This document shows positions 39,038 to 50,641 of a DNA stretch of 64,000 bases, in pieces. The stretch comes from Lutjanus erythropterus (lineage: Eukaryota; Chordata; Actinopteri; Lutjaniformes; Lutjanidae). The translations under genes were made by a program, and so were the position numbers. A model generated the notes under the pieces. That model saw only the letters and a program-made list of their open reading frames with translations. It made no database searches and was not told the origin of the DNA. Location of the stretch: positions 44,517,733 to 44,581,732 of the forward strand of contig CM034593.1 in NCBI GenBank assembly GCA_020091685.1, in the 5' to 3' direction. The first letter of the stretch is position 1. The number at the start of each line of letters is the position of its first letter.

Positions 39038-39847
39038 TCGAACCAGTGGCGGTACACTTTAGCCAATTGTTTGGCTAACGACATTGCTGGATTGCAAGCA
39101 GTCAGGTTGTCATCCAAATGAAGTACAAGTTTTAAACTAACATTTTAAACTAAAATCGTCAAAAGAAAATGTACATTGGTTTGCCTCATCATCGACTATT
39201 GTTATGCAAATATTAGGATTTGGGTCAATCTAGATAAACACTTGGTGGTGCTAATTCTCCAGTCTCTAGAAGAAAAATGGAAACGTGACCAAAATATGAG
39301 GTTTACATTTGTTTCACATATTCATTTGAGGAAGCTTAATGGATGTTTCTTTCACATGCTTCACGTAAGTCATGATTCGATACACCAAATGTTGTATCTC
39401 AGCCAAGCACAAAAACTTGTGTTATTTCGACTTTGATTTTTCAAATTTGCTGCATTTCAATTCCAGTTTTTAAATACACACATACACGTACTGCCACTTT
39501 CCTACAGCTGTGATGCATGTCAAGACACCAAAATACTGAAAGAAAGCTGTAGGTGGGAAAAAGAGTGACTGCATGTCAGGCAAATGCCTCTTTGCACTAT
39601 GCACCCTTGTGAAAACAGAAGTCAAGATAGCAATATTTCCTCAGTGACAACAACAGACAAGTGTAATGGCAAATGAGGCCTTATTTTTAATGAATGCTAA
39701 ACTTTCGTGAGAGAGGCTACCAATCATCCTGGCCTTGGTTTCAGTAAATATATCAAGCTGTATCACATTTAATTAGACTGCGAGGTATAAATTGAATCCT
39801 AAGCAAGTTCGCCAGCTCCTGTAGAAGTGTATTTGGACAGCACTTAC
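39038..39847 (-). other. prkca: prkca intron sequence next to the penultimate-exon donor
   Basis: No other feature recognised; ends at the gtaagtg donor (39841-39847). Confidence 0.5.
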
Positions 39848-39988
39848 CACTTTGGGCTTGAAGGGCGGCTGTATCTCCCTGTTCTCCAGGCGTTCCCAGT
39901 CGATGCGTCTGAAGAAGGCGTGTTCTCGGATGTCCCTCTCTCCCTCAGGGCCGCAGCCCAGACGCTTAGATGGGTGCTTGGTCATCAG
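39848..39988 (-). CDS. prkca: prkca penultimate coding exon: kinase C-lobe subdomain XI and start of the C-terminal tail
   Basis: The 141 bp encode 47 residues from [11 protein letters not shown] to [10 protein letters not shown], both ends in phase 0. The acceptor reads gtgagcag before CTGATGACC, and the donor is AAAGTG followed by gtaagtg. [19 protein letters not shown] is the conserved kinase subdomain XI segment, with the Arg that ties the C-lobe together. [20 protein letters not shown] begins the AGC-kinase tail that wraps around the N-lobe. Compared with human PKC alpha recalled from memory, the changes are conservative (Ser for Ala, Ile for Val, Arg for Lys). The next exon starts exactly with the expected CGKGAENF. 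The intron on its 5' side is about 11.7 kb. Confidence 0.96.
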
Positions 39989-40517
39989 CTGCTCACAGAA
40001 AGAAACAAAAAGGAGGACATGGAGTCAGAACACCGAGACTATAAACTGTCATCAGGATTACAGAGATGATTCCTCTTATATACAGATCATATGGGATTTA
40101 CTTAATATTATAGAACTTACAGAGAAACAGAGTGTGGAATGCACAATGTCTTTTATTGATTTCCACATTTCTTTTCTTTATATAATTTCTAAAGTAACCA
40201 GGGACGACTTTCATTGCGAGTGCATCAGGTTTTCTCCCACTCTGGTGTTCTTTTGCTGATGTGTTTTGTGATGTGATTCCACCTCTTTTCCAGGTCAGTA
40301 AATGACAGCTTAACAGATGGGTCTGAAAAAGAGTGATATAATTGTGTTTTTTTTTTTGCCTCTCCCGCTTGTTCAGCCTTTAGAGAACTGCTGCCACTTC
40401 CAATCACACCGCAGACAACATGAGGACACAGTCTGCACTTTGGTCAAAAGCAAACCAAAATAAAAAAAAAAAGAATAAACCCACAGGAAACATAACCAAC
40501 CATAAAATCTGTCCTTG

Positions 40518-41150
40518 TTAAAGGAGCAATGTGTAGCAACTGCATGTAGAAAAATAAGTACAGCAGTCTAAATAGTGAGTTGGAGACATTGACTGTATAT
40601 CAAATAGTTTGAAAGTTGTTTCCTCCTGCCTCCTCCTCCACAGACTTGGGGAATCTCAGGCAGACTGCAGGAACACTGCAGGAGTGCAAGACACAACATC
40701 GTAAATAGATAATAACAAGCGACTGACAACTGTCTGTCAATGTAACGTAAAGCTCATTAGCCTGAAAATAAAAGCCCACTGCTCTGAAAATACACACTCT
40801 GGACTTTGAATCGAGTGACTGCCTGTCTCACTGCCTGCCAAACTCTGGTAACATTTTACTTAATTTAACAGTTATAAACATTTACACCTTCGACAAGATT
40901 ATTAATGACTTCTTTTGCCTCATAAACAGACACTCACTCATTCGGTGAACATTCGGCACGAATTTGAATTCTAATTAACATGAAACAGGCATACAAAGAG
41001 TTATTCTGGCCTGGAATAGAAATCTCAAAGGTGGACACGGTGGCTGGAGTGTGAGTAGCGAGTATTTCCACTTAACAACTTGATCTCTGATGACATCTGA
41101 TGGTCTTTTATGATTTACTACAGTAAACATATTATAGATTTCTCCTTTAA
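40518..41150. mobile_element. IR-4 copy (633 bp)
   Basis: Left TTAAAGGAGCAATGTGTAGC, right ATAGATTTCTCCTTTAA. The interior matches the copy at 37125 (CCCACTGCTCTGAAAATACA, ACTGCCTGTCTCACTGCC, CACTCATTCGGTGAACATTC). Confidence 0.88.
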
Positions 41151-41917
41151 GCTACATAGGGGCCCACTGGTATTATTTAAACATAACTGTCCAAATAATA
41201 TGTCTAAAATGACAAGTAATCTAAATGTTTGCTTGTCCACCCATATATTCTTGCTGATTGCATAAACAGAACATGAGTTGGTCTGGACGAGGAAACAAAT
41301 GAGGCTGTTTGCAATTTTATATGCATTAAAGCAATTCCTATCCATAATTGAACATAATTGCTGATGGGCTGCTTGTTTTTCTGAGTGTGTATATTGATTT
41401 TCACCAGTCATATTATTTACATAAATATTTTGCATTGCCACTCCTGCCTCAGGGCAGTGATTTGCCCTGATTGAACTGCTAAGGAAGGAAAAAAGCTGTT
41501 TTTTTTAAAGATGGACACAGCCTGATGGCTGTCAGGATTGACAGTGCAAGGACAAAATGACTTATTCATGCACCGGATTGTGAAATGGAAATGGTGTTTT
41601 GTTTGACTGAGGCAGTTTAAATGCTTAAACAGGCAGGCTTCTTGGCTCTGGCATTGTGTGCAATGCATGTTTTTTGAGTGGTACGCCCACAGCGCGAGAG
41701 CATACATGCATACAGACACACACAAGCACACAAGACTGCAGCATCTCTGGTTAAATCCCTAATCTGTGATGCACACCTTCACATGCAGCTCAGTCACCTT
41801 GGCAGCTCTCCTGAATTATATGACAAGTTTAGCGATCACGCTTTGTGTGGGAAGAATCTGTAACTAATGTTAAGCTATCTCATTACAGCCTCTGACCGAA
41901 GGCAGACACAAACACTT
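41151..41917. other. Intron sequence without recognised elements
   Basis: No supported feature. Confidence 0.4.
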
Positions 41918-42345
41918 GTGCAGGATTTAGTAGAATCTAGCAGTGCTGTTATGTTATGTTATGTTTATGTTATTTACACATAGAACATTTAAAAAGACAC
42001 AGTATATCCTATTACAAAGGAATGTGAAAGAGAGTCACCTAAAAACCCTCCCTGGGCATGCAAAGTGGCACTCTCCAGACAACATATCACAGATTATAAT
42101 TACAGTATTGGATTATACATAGTTTCTATGTATCAATAAAATTAAACAGTAACACCTGCAGATTCCTCACCCTCCCCTTCAAAACATGTAGGAGAATCTA
42201 CAGTGGCCATGAAACTCATGAAAATGCAAAAGACTGTATCTAGAGCCAGTATTTGGTTTGTCCGTCCTGGGCTACTGTAGAAACATGGTCGTGCAACATG
42301 GCAGACTGCATAAAAGAGATATAAAAGGCTCATTCTAAGGTAATA
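41918..42345. mobile_element. IR-6 fragment, broken by a short TTATG repeat
   Basis: GTGCAGGATTTAGTAGAATC, then (GTTAT)n at 41947-41972, then CTCACCCTCCCCTTCAAAAC, GGGCTACTGTAGAAACATGG and AAAAGGCTCATTCTAAGGTA, in the same order as in the copy at 18459. The right end is missing; hAT-type sequence starts directly after. Confidence 0.7.
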
Positions 42346-42354
42346 AACACAACT

Positions 42355-42480
42355 GGTGGACAGAGTACTGAAAAACTGCACTCAAGAAGAAGTACTGTTA
42401 CATTCCTGAAATGTTACTCAATTACAAGTAAAACTATTGGTGTTAAATAAAATAAATACTTGCAGTTACTTTTAGCCACT
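42355..42480. mobile_element. Left-end fragment of the AGTACT hAT-type MITE
   Basis: GGTGGACAGAGTACTGAAAA and ACATTCCTGAAATGTTACTC then AATTACAAGTAAA align with the left arm of the MITE at 35111. Confidence 0.75.
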
Positions 42481-42504
42481 GATGTTTAATGCACTAAACA
42501 TTAA

Positions 42505-43000
42505 TACATATCTGAAAAGTGAGGCCAATGCAGAAATGGCTTAAATCTGGATCTCTTCTAATAGCCACCAGGAGGTGACTCCATTGGCTGCAAAAAGAGG
42601 TCTGTTTGTATTGAATATAATACAAAAATGACTCTACTTCTCACATGATTTATGATCTCAGTAAACAATTTGCTCACAAGTTTAAGGTCTCAGTTGCTAG
42701 TTTCAAGTCTTCTTCAATACAGCACGATTTTAAATTATGGCCCCATTTGGAGTAAAATAGACCATAAAGCAGGATATTCTTTAGGGTGGGGCTATGATGT
42801 GATTGGCAGGTTATTCTCAGTGAGTCTCAAGATTCTGTTATTACACTGCTTATTTCTCACTTAAATGTTTTTAATCATTTAGAGACTGTTCAGCTGTAAT
42901 ATAAGAAAGATTGCCACCAGGCGGCTGGGTTATATCTAGAAGAGAACCCAAGATTTGCAGAACTCTTGCGAGATTTGTACGCACTGTTTCTTTGTAATGC
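42505..43000. repeat. Dispersed repeat related to 7465-7765, with a second partial copy at 43680-43870
   Basis: CCACCAGGAGGTGACTCCAT and 'GGTGGGGCTATGATGTGATT' are blocks of a repeat I recall from many fish. 'GTAATATAAGAAAGATTGCC ACCAGGCGGC' at 42896 recurs at 43706 as GTAATATGAGAAGGATCGCA ACCAGGCAGGC, so part of it is duplicated 0.8 kb apart. Confidence 0.6.
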
Positions 43001-44869
43001 GCGTTATACAAACTTGTTTTATAATGTAACAATGTTGTGGTTAAGATCTGGGTGAACTTAGGGAAAAAAATACCTGGTTACGATTAGGGAAATACGATGG
43101 TTTGGGTTAAATAATTCACTCATTCAAGTGTTAGGGAATTTTCCAAATTTACACTGGATCACTGGGAGGCCTTTACTAACTCTTAACAGACACATTGCCT
43201 CTCTTCTAGACAGTAGATGCAGCTGTATGTTCCTTTTGGGGGAAACAAGAGGTAGTCCCTGTCTCCTGTCTGTCCTGTGTTCCTTGTCTCTCTCAATGAA
43301 GCAGACGTAACTGCAATCAGGGATCGGATATCACTGACCCTGAAGAATGTGAGGAGAGGGTGCTGAACTATTGCCTCAGACCTAGTATATTCATACTTCC
43401 CTTATTTTGGATTTGCAGACCAATCGACTAATTCTATATGCTGTGGATGTGCTGGGTCTGACAAGATTTGGGCACAGATTGTTTATGGCATTATCTGTGA
43501 AGGCTTACAGCCACGATCTTGTGCTGGTCTGGGGTTCCCCTCTAGACAGGGCCAGGCAGCCAACTTTGTGTTTCCAACAGAGCCTCCTAAAGCTCAGATC
43601 AAACTGTAAAACTAGGCAGTGTTGGTCAAATATGGATCAATATCCTGTTGCCCATTTCTGCTTAAAATGTTTTCAGAAACATTTTTTTAGTGATTGTTTA
43701 GATGTAATATGAGAAGGATCGCAACCAGGCAGGCCGTCATTATTTCCTGCTGGACAGATGAACCAGACTAAGCACCGCCCAAGTCGCAATACATCACCCA
43801 CCAGCTCCCCACTCTTATCGGTACAGCCATGCTCTGGTTGCAAACTCTAGGCATCAAAATGGTAGCCCACAAACCAATGGGTGACGGCTCTGTCCACTAA
43901 TATACTGTTCTACAAATCTTCACATTTTTATGTTGATACCTTGAGTCTACATTTGAGCAACACTCCGTAGCCCTATCCCATCATTTCATACTTTCTGTAT
44001 ACATGCTTTTTGTTTTCTCAACAACTTTGAACTGGGCTTCTCTTAAGAACTGACTGGCAGCTGAGGAGCTTGTTTTTTACCTTTCAAAATGCCCTTATTT
44101 TTGAGTGACTTTGTCTAATGCACAAGAAAAAAGGAGGGACAAGAATCGCATAAAATTCAAGCTGTCAATCATTCCTGCTGCCTATCATACTCTGTCTCTC
44201 TCAGCTCTGCTGTACTGATACAACAGCATAAAAATGTAATGCACTATTACACTGTACAATAAAGATGTTTCTTCTATTGTGTAAATCCCATGTATGCAAA
44301 CATGCTGTAATGAATGAATGAAATTTAAATAAACTTAATTATACTATTTGTTATACTGACTACTACTACTACTACTACTTATATTAACAGATCAGTCAGC
44401 CCAGCTGGTTGCAAGAACTTCTGTTGGTATACAGAATGGGTGTACAGATGTTGGTGCAGCTGTTCTGTTCATTTTATTGTCTCTTTATAAGCAGCCCCAG
44501 ACTTCACAGCTATTACAACACTGCAGATTTCATGGCTGAATTGTTATCATTTGTTGTTTTTTTTACTTTTTCTTCTAGACACAAATATTAGACTTTTCAT
44601 GACACCAGAATGTTAAAGTTCAGCACAATACTAGAATTAAAAAACAAGACTCTGTGCCTCTTTTGATACTATGGCAAGAAGAAAAAATGGTCCTTGACAC
44701 ATGTAATAGGATAATTTTTCCCTTTAAAGAAAAGCAACAACTTGTACACACTGCTGGTACAGAAAAAGTCACCGAACACCTTCTAGTTTTGCGAGGAAAA
44801 TAAAGACTCAACTGAACTGAGGTCTTAACTGAGCACTTAGATCTTGTTTTCATTGCATCTGTACTTTTG
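43001..44869. other. Intron sequence with partial repeats
   Basis: (ACT)n tract at 44361-44380. The frame at 43407-43712 (101 residues) lies between partial repeat copies and has no family features. No exon seen. Confidence 0.4.
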
Positions 44870-45008
44870 ATACTACAGTCAACTTTTCAATACTTTAAGT
44901 CGAGTAAAATTTTGACAGAGCAACTTTCACTTGTAGTTGAGTAATATTTGCCCAAGAGAATCTATACTTTGACTCAAGTACTGCGGTTGAGTACTTTGTC
45001 CATCACTG
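44870..45008. mobile_element. Right-end fragment of the AGTACT hAT-type MITE
   Basis: CTTTGACTCAAGTACTGCGG then TTGAGTACTTTGTCCATCACTG. This may be the partner of the left end at 42355, making one element of about 2.65 kb, or a separate fragment. Confidence 0.65.
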
Positions 45009-45343
45009 ATTGTTTTAAACAAACAGTATTGAACAAGTATTGCAGTATTGATACTTTTGACAACCTTACAACACACTCTAGCTTTCTGAGCTCTTTCTGA
45101 GGACAGTCTGGCAGCCACGTGGGTGAAAGTGTGCTGGATACAACACAATACACAGTATAACTGTACAAATAAATCAAGATTTGTGTTTTGACAGAACAGA
45201 AATCTGAACCGAAACTGAACATTTGTGCCATTGTCACAGACAAATTAAGTGTAAAAGGAGAATATAATATGACTGCATAGCCAGCCAGATTTTGTATTTT
45301 TTAACTTTTTGGAGAAAAATATCATTTAAGAGATAAAACAACA

Positions 45344-45895
45344 TTAACGGAGCGATAGGTAACTATTGCACATGCAAAAATGTGTACAGCAGTCCAAATA
45401 GTGAGTTGTAGCCACACTGTATATTAAATACGTTGTAATCCTGTTTAATATATGATCTATGGTTGAATCGAGTGGTTGCAGGATGTGCACAACCTCATAA
45501 TAACAATAATGATGACTCTTACACTGTAAGTTGCTCAGCTGTACTTTAAGTCTGTCAACATACTTAAGCCTGTTATTCTGAAAACAAAAGCCCATTGATA
45601 TTTTGCTCAATTTAACAGTTAAAAAACACCTAGACCTTTAACAAGATTATTAATGATTTCCTGCAAGTCATAAGCAGAAATTTACTAATTCGGTCAATAT
45701 TCAGAATTTATTTGAGCTCTGATTAATGTGAAACAGACATACAAAACAGTTATTCTGGTCCGGAATGCAAAGTTCAAAAGGGGGCCACTGTCGCTGTAGC
45801 ATTCATGTCAAGTGAAGCGAATATTTCAACTTAATATTTCCTTGATAGCTGATGACACATCAGGGTCATTTTATGTTTTATGTTTTTGCCTTTAA
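45344..45895. mobile_element. IR-4 copy (552 bp, diverged)
   Basis: Left TTAACGGAGCGATAGGTAAC. The right end is reduced to TTGCCTTTAA. The interior (AAAGCCCATTGATATTTTGC, ATTCGGTCAATATTCAG, AAACAGACATACAAAACAG) matches the copy at 40518. Confidence 0.75.
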
Positions 45896-46829
45896 ATGGT
45901 ATGCCAATATTGCAAACTTTTGCCAGTGTTGAATTTCTACTTCTTTCAGGCCAGCTCTCCTGCAGCATGCTGCTTTGACACGCAGGCCGTGGGGCTGGGC
46001 CACATCTGAACTTGCTGAGTGCATCCAGCTGGCAGAGTACATCAGACAGCTGTTGATGAGGAAGGAAAAGTCATTTGCAGCTCTCTGTCTGTTCACAGGA
46101 CTGTCACTGACGGTGAGAACGCTTCCTGCTGCAAACACACGGCTGTCACCATTAAAATGACACACCTCACACATTGAAATGTCCTTGACACTGACTGACT
46201 GACTGCAGGCCTGCCACCGCGTCAATCACACACTCAAGCTTTTTCTTTTTGGGAAACTTGAGCTTGGTTGAATTACTTTAGATAAGTGTGGCGGATAATC
46301 CTGGACAAAAGAAAGTGTTGATGCGTCATGTGGAACATCTGATCGTTTTGTCGGCAAACTGTTAGCACTCGAGTCTCAGTGGCTCCACCACGTCACGAAC
46401 TGTCAGCAAACGGTTTAGCTGCAAAGTCTACGTAACTGAAGTTTCCCTGCTGTTTCTGCTGAGAACATCAAATCGTTGGATTTGAAGTGGCGGGAGGGAG
46501 GGAGGGGGGCGAGAGAAAGTGAGAATCAGGGAGGCGGAGAGAAAAAAAAGAGATGAGAGTGATGAAGTAAAACAAAAAGCAGATGGGGCCTCAAGTCAGC
46601 AGGGAGTCTGGCCAGGTAAAACAGAGATTCACTACATCAAAGCTTTCAAACAACACACACCATCATTATCCTTTAAGGCCAGGTGAAATGGAAAATGCCT
46701 TTTTAACCCTTTTTGAGCACACCCCGATCATGCTGGGCACCTATTTACCAAAGTTCAAAAAAGTTTCTTTGTATACATCAAAATCCAATCCCGTTTTCTT
46801 CCTGTAAAATAAAATATGACGCATGCTTA
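45896..46829. other. Intron sequence with a purine-rich tract
   Basis: G/A-rich stretch at 46490-46580. No exon recognised. Confidence 0.4.
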
Positions 46830-47047
46830 AGTTGGCTTGAACTAGAACCTGACCGATTTGTTGGTCCGCCAATATTGTCGGTCTGATATCGGCCTATCAC
46901 AGCTATATCAGCCTGTATCAGTACTGTCGTATATTCGTATCAAGGTTTGTAGTAGGTAACTGGACTTGATAGAGTTCTTGAAGACGTTTCGCCTCTCATC
47001 CAAGAGGCTTCTTCAGTTCTGAAGAAGAAGCTGAAACTGAAGAAACT
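46830..47047. repeat. Fragments of two dispersed repeats
   Basis: 46845-46945 has the 'TAGAACCTGACCGAT' and 'GATATCGGCC' pattern of a common fish repeat. 46975-47047 has GAAGACGTTTCGCCTCTCAT then CCAAGAGGCTTCTTCAGTTC. Read on the minus strand this gives EEASWMRGETSS, which I recall from the tail of fish retroelement proteins (perhaps Penelope-like). Both are short remnants. Confidence 0.5.
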
Positions 47048-47069
47048 GTAGAGCCTGTCACTTTCAGTA

Positions 47070-47155
47070 CTATCAGTACTTCTACTTTTTTATGCGAGCA
47101 AGTATCTATACTTGTATTTGAGGAAATAATGTGTGTACTTTTGCCACCTCTGTCT
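47070..47155. mobile_element. Small fragment of the AGTACT hAT-type MITE
   Basis: AGTACTTCTACTTTTTTATG to GTACTTTTGCCACCTCTG. The last part is the typical right end. Confidence 0.6.
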
Positions 47156-47673
47156 TCCAGTGATCATAATGATTTATAACAAGACTCAAATGGATGACCT
47201 TTAGCTAACATCTCATTACTTAGATGAATGTGTATCAGTATCAGTGACCTATTTAAAATGTAACTGGCTGTACAGTATACAGTACATAGGCATACTCAGA
47301 ATAATTATCTGTATGGACAGTTGCACAATAAAACTCAACCAGTAAACTTAGCTGATACACAACAGACACACTGTATAGTTTGTCCTTTTCACTGAGTCAC
47401 TCTTCATCCTCCTCTACTATTATCCATTACTGTATCAGTTTTCTGTCAAAATCTCTCCCTCCCCTGCTCCCTGCCTATTGTACCCTCTTATTCTCCTCCT
47501 CTTTCTTTATCTCCCTCTAACCACTCTTTCTCTTCCTTTTTTCTTCCCTCTCATCTCTCCCTTTCTCTCCCTTTTGTGGGTCAGGCTGCTGGCAAGCACT
47601 ATGTATCCATTAAGAGGAAGTGCTGCAGCCATGCCAAACACGGGTTGAGACAGGGACTTGGGCCGAGACCAGG

Positions 47674-47705
<32 letters not shown>
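47674..47705. repeat. (CA)n microsatellite
   Basis: About fifteen CA units. The 150 bp on the left (47450-47575) are strongly C/T-rich and the 80 bp on the right are G/A-rich, so the region can pair with itself. Confidence 0.93.
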
Positions 47706-47706
<1 letters not shown>

Positions 47707-47942
47707 GCTGAGAAAATGTAGGAGGAAGAAAATGATGGGAAAGAGAAAGAGGGGGACAAAGAGAAACAAGTGGAGTTGAGGAAGGGACAAGGAGACAAGA
47801 CGTGTTATTGCACAGCTCATTGAGTTTTCACTGCCTCCGGACAAAAATAAAACCGCCACTTTCACTACTAAATTTCTTGTATGCACTGATGTACAAAAAT
47901 GTGTGGTTCTCTGTAACCCCTGTGAATATTTCTGGACACTTA

Positions 47943-48663
47943 AAGGAGTAGTTTGGATTATCTGAAGTGGGGTTATATGAGGTACTTGTAGATAGTCAGT
48001 GTATCAGCTACAGGAAATGCAAGTCAGACGCCCCCGGTTTGAGAAGCAGAGAGGAGTGCAAGCAGAGACGCTGGTGCTGCTGTGGGCAGGGTCCGGAACA
48101 AAAAGGTAGTTTTGCCATTTAAAAGAAAGTCCACCTATAAAAAATCAATATGAGTTTAAGTGTATGCTATATTTAGAACATTTTCACCACTTTACTTTGC
48201 TGTCAAACAGCCTTTTCTGATGGGAAACCGCTGTAATAGATGCAAAATATCACTGTCTCCAAACCAACCAAACTCCATAGACGAAGCCAGTAATTTTCAG
48301 ATCCTAGCTATCCTTTTAAAACGTCAAACTGACACAATAACAAACAAAGTCATGTGCTCTGAGAGCTTAAGTAAGTGATTTCACCAACATAGGATGGAAC
48401 ACTATTTGGCTTCTTGCAAGAAAACGCTGTTTGACAGCAAAGTAAAGTGGTGAAACTGTTCTAAACATAGCGTATAGTTAAACTGATACTGATCATTTTT
48501 TTAGGTAGAGCTTTTTTAAGTTGCTAAAATACTCTACTATGGTCCTGCCTGCTCTCTGCCCCTAACTGGGGGTGAGCTGACCGCAATCCACTATAGCTAA
48601 TACGCTGACTATCAATAAGCACCTCATACAACCCTACATCAAATTATCTGAACTATCCCCTGA
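47943..48663. mobile_element. IR-3 copy, complete (~720 bp)
   Basis: Left GGAGTAGTTTGGATTATCTG then AAGTGGGGTTATATGAGG. The reverse complement of the right is GGGGATAGTTCAGATAATTT then GATGTAGGGTTGTATGAGG. The arms pair over at least 70 bp. Inside, TTTAGAACATTTTCACCACT and the inverted AGTGGTGAAACTGTTCTAAA pair again, so almost the whole element is one large hairpin. Confidence 0.9.
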
Positions 48664-49254
48664 AGCAAAAAAAAAAAAACGTTTTCATACACAAGCTTCT
48701 CGTTGCATTGAAAGCAGTGCTGCCAGAACCTGAACCTGAGCCTCTGCTGTTACCAACATGAACCACGTGAGGAATGTGTCTAAAGTAATCCTTTTATTGA
48801 TCTAATAGTCCTCAGGTGAACCTCATGCGATCCGTGACTGTGACAGCTGCCAGAATTCATCCATATTTAATGCACATCAGCTCCTGTGAACACGAACATG
48901 CATTGACATACTGATACTTCTTTCTGCCTTCTGAGGAGCACATACAAAGTGCCTATGAAAGTCATACGAACGGAGGTTAAAGAGCAATTAAGTGAGTGTA
49001 TGCACAATTCCTATATGTTATTTTTGACTTGTTTACTCTGTGACAGTATTTGCCTGCTGACTTGCACTGACCCACTGTACTGTTCAGTTTCCCCTGCCTC
49101 TGGTCATCCAGCAGCCATATAGATGACTATTCTGTTACTAAACAGTATGACTTTTTTGTGGGCAGAGATTTAAGTGGAGGTAAAATAATTCCCTAAACAC
49201 TTTAACTAACACTAGCTATTTTAACAGCATGTGTAACAATATGAGATTCCAGAC
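48664..49254. other. Intron sequence without recognised elements
   Basis: No supported feature. Confidence 0.4.
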
Positions 49255-49440
49255 TCAGATTGTAATAATTACCCTTAATGTAGTTTGGATGTAGTTGAAC
49301 TACTTTTTGAAAGTAGTTTTAGTTTAACAGGCTACTTTTTTTAGAGTAATTAGGATGTAGTTTAACTACTTTTCACTGTAAAGTAGCTAGTAGTTTGGTA
49401 AAGTACAGTTTTCAAGTAGTTTCTTTGTGAAAGGCGTACA
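49255..49440. repeat. Repeat built of AGTTTAACTACTTT motifs
   Basis: Several imperfect copies of TGTAGTTTAACTACTTTT-type sequence (TGTAGTTGAACTACTTTT, ATGTAGTTTAACTACTTTTC), each locally palindromic. The tail of a wider repeat, source unclear. Confidence 0.6.
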
Positions 49441-49484
49441 CAGCCTCTTTAGGTATTCCACTGTGGCTGATTAACAATTCGGAG

Positions 49485-49920
49485 GGTCTATTGGCACCCT
49501 GGTGTAAATTGGCACACAGCAGCTATTTGACTATTCACACCAGACCCCTTATTTTAGCTGCAAAGAGCGACAAAATCACCATTGTCAAGAGGTTTCAGTG
49601 GATGAATGGTTTAAGCACAAGCCATGTCTCTCCTGTGAGTGACTGGTGTTGGATCCCACCATTGAGACTAAGATTTAACTCTGCCATGTGTGTGTAAATA
49701 GCCACATCGGTTATTTATACCACCTTCGCAAATAGCATTAGTAGCTACAGACATCTGGGTGCTTGTTTCTGCCATGCTAGGCTATATACGCCTGGGTGTA
49801 AATAGCCACATAGGCTATTGTTGCACTTTATAGCTAAACAAAAGGGGTCCAGTGTATATAGCTGACTAGCTGCTGTGTGCTTATTGTACTCGCTTATTGG
49901 TGCAAATAGACACTTAGTTT
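49485..49920. mobile_element. Inverted-repeat element with tRNA-like boxes inside
   Basis: The left arm GCACACAGCAGCTATTTGAC, CACACCAGACCCCTTATTTT then AGCTGCAAAG pairs with the right arm (reverse complement CACACAGCAGCTAGTCAGCT, TATACACTGGACCCC). Between them, 49600-49660 reads TGGATGAATGGTTTAAGCAC ... TGGTGTTGGATCCCACC, which resembles the A and B boxes of a tRNA-derived sequence. Confidence 0.7.
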
Positions 49921-50641
49921 TTTTGACATGTTGCCATGTATGAAAAGACTCAAAATGAACATAGTAAGCTGATCACTTAGGACTTATCTAAACAGGATTT
50001 GTATGTGTCCCAAGCTTTTTTGATCTATGTAACTTTACCGCATGAGTGCAAAGTCTATACAACATAATTCTTAGACAACTACAAAATTACGTTTTTCTAT
50101 TATGTAGCTGGAATATTAAGAGAACAAGCTTTGTATAATGACTACAAAGCATTAGAAATAAACCTTTAACTCATGGAGCTACTATGCTTCACAGTCATGC
50201 TTGTTACCTGGTAGGTTTCCCTTCAGTGTTTTAATAATGTAAATGTAAAAGACACGTGGACTGAGTAGGAAGAGGAGAGAGAACTTGCAGAAGAGTTCCC
50301 AGACAGTATTTAAAAAAGCCTACACTTTATTCTTACATTAATGGGTTAGACTTCTCATATGTTACGTCTAACTCTGGAAAGCTACGAAAAGCTTCACAGC
50401 AGTCTGTGACGCAGCCTGTCAGTTTCTCTCCCTGAAGTTGAACTAGCAGGAAGGTCTTGTAGCCCTCTGACAAGGAGTTCAATTATTTTGGCTTCAGTGA
50501 AGAGTGTGAAAAACACAGAGCTCAGAAACGCTTATTTACAGGATTTGCAGCCCAGGTGGGAAAAGCTTCTGGCAGAAACATTTCCAGTTAAACAGGTCAA
50601 CAGCCTGAAGATGCAGGTTTTATATCTTTATTTGGCTTAAA
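49921..50641. other. Intron sequence without recognised elements
   Basis: No supported feature. Confidence 0.4.
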
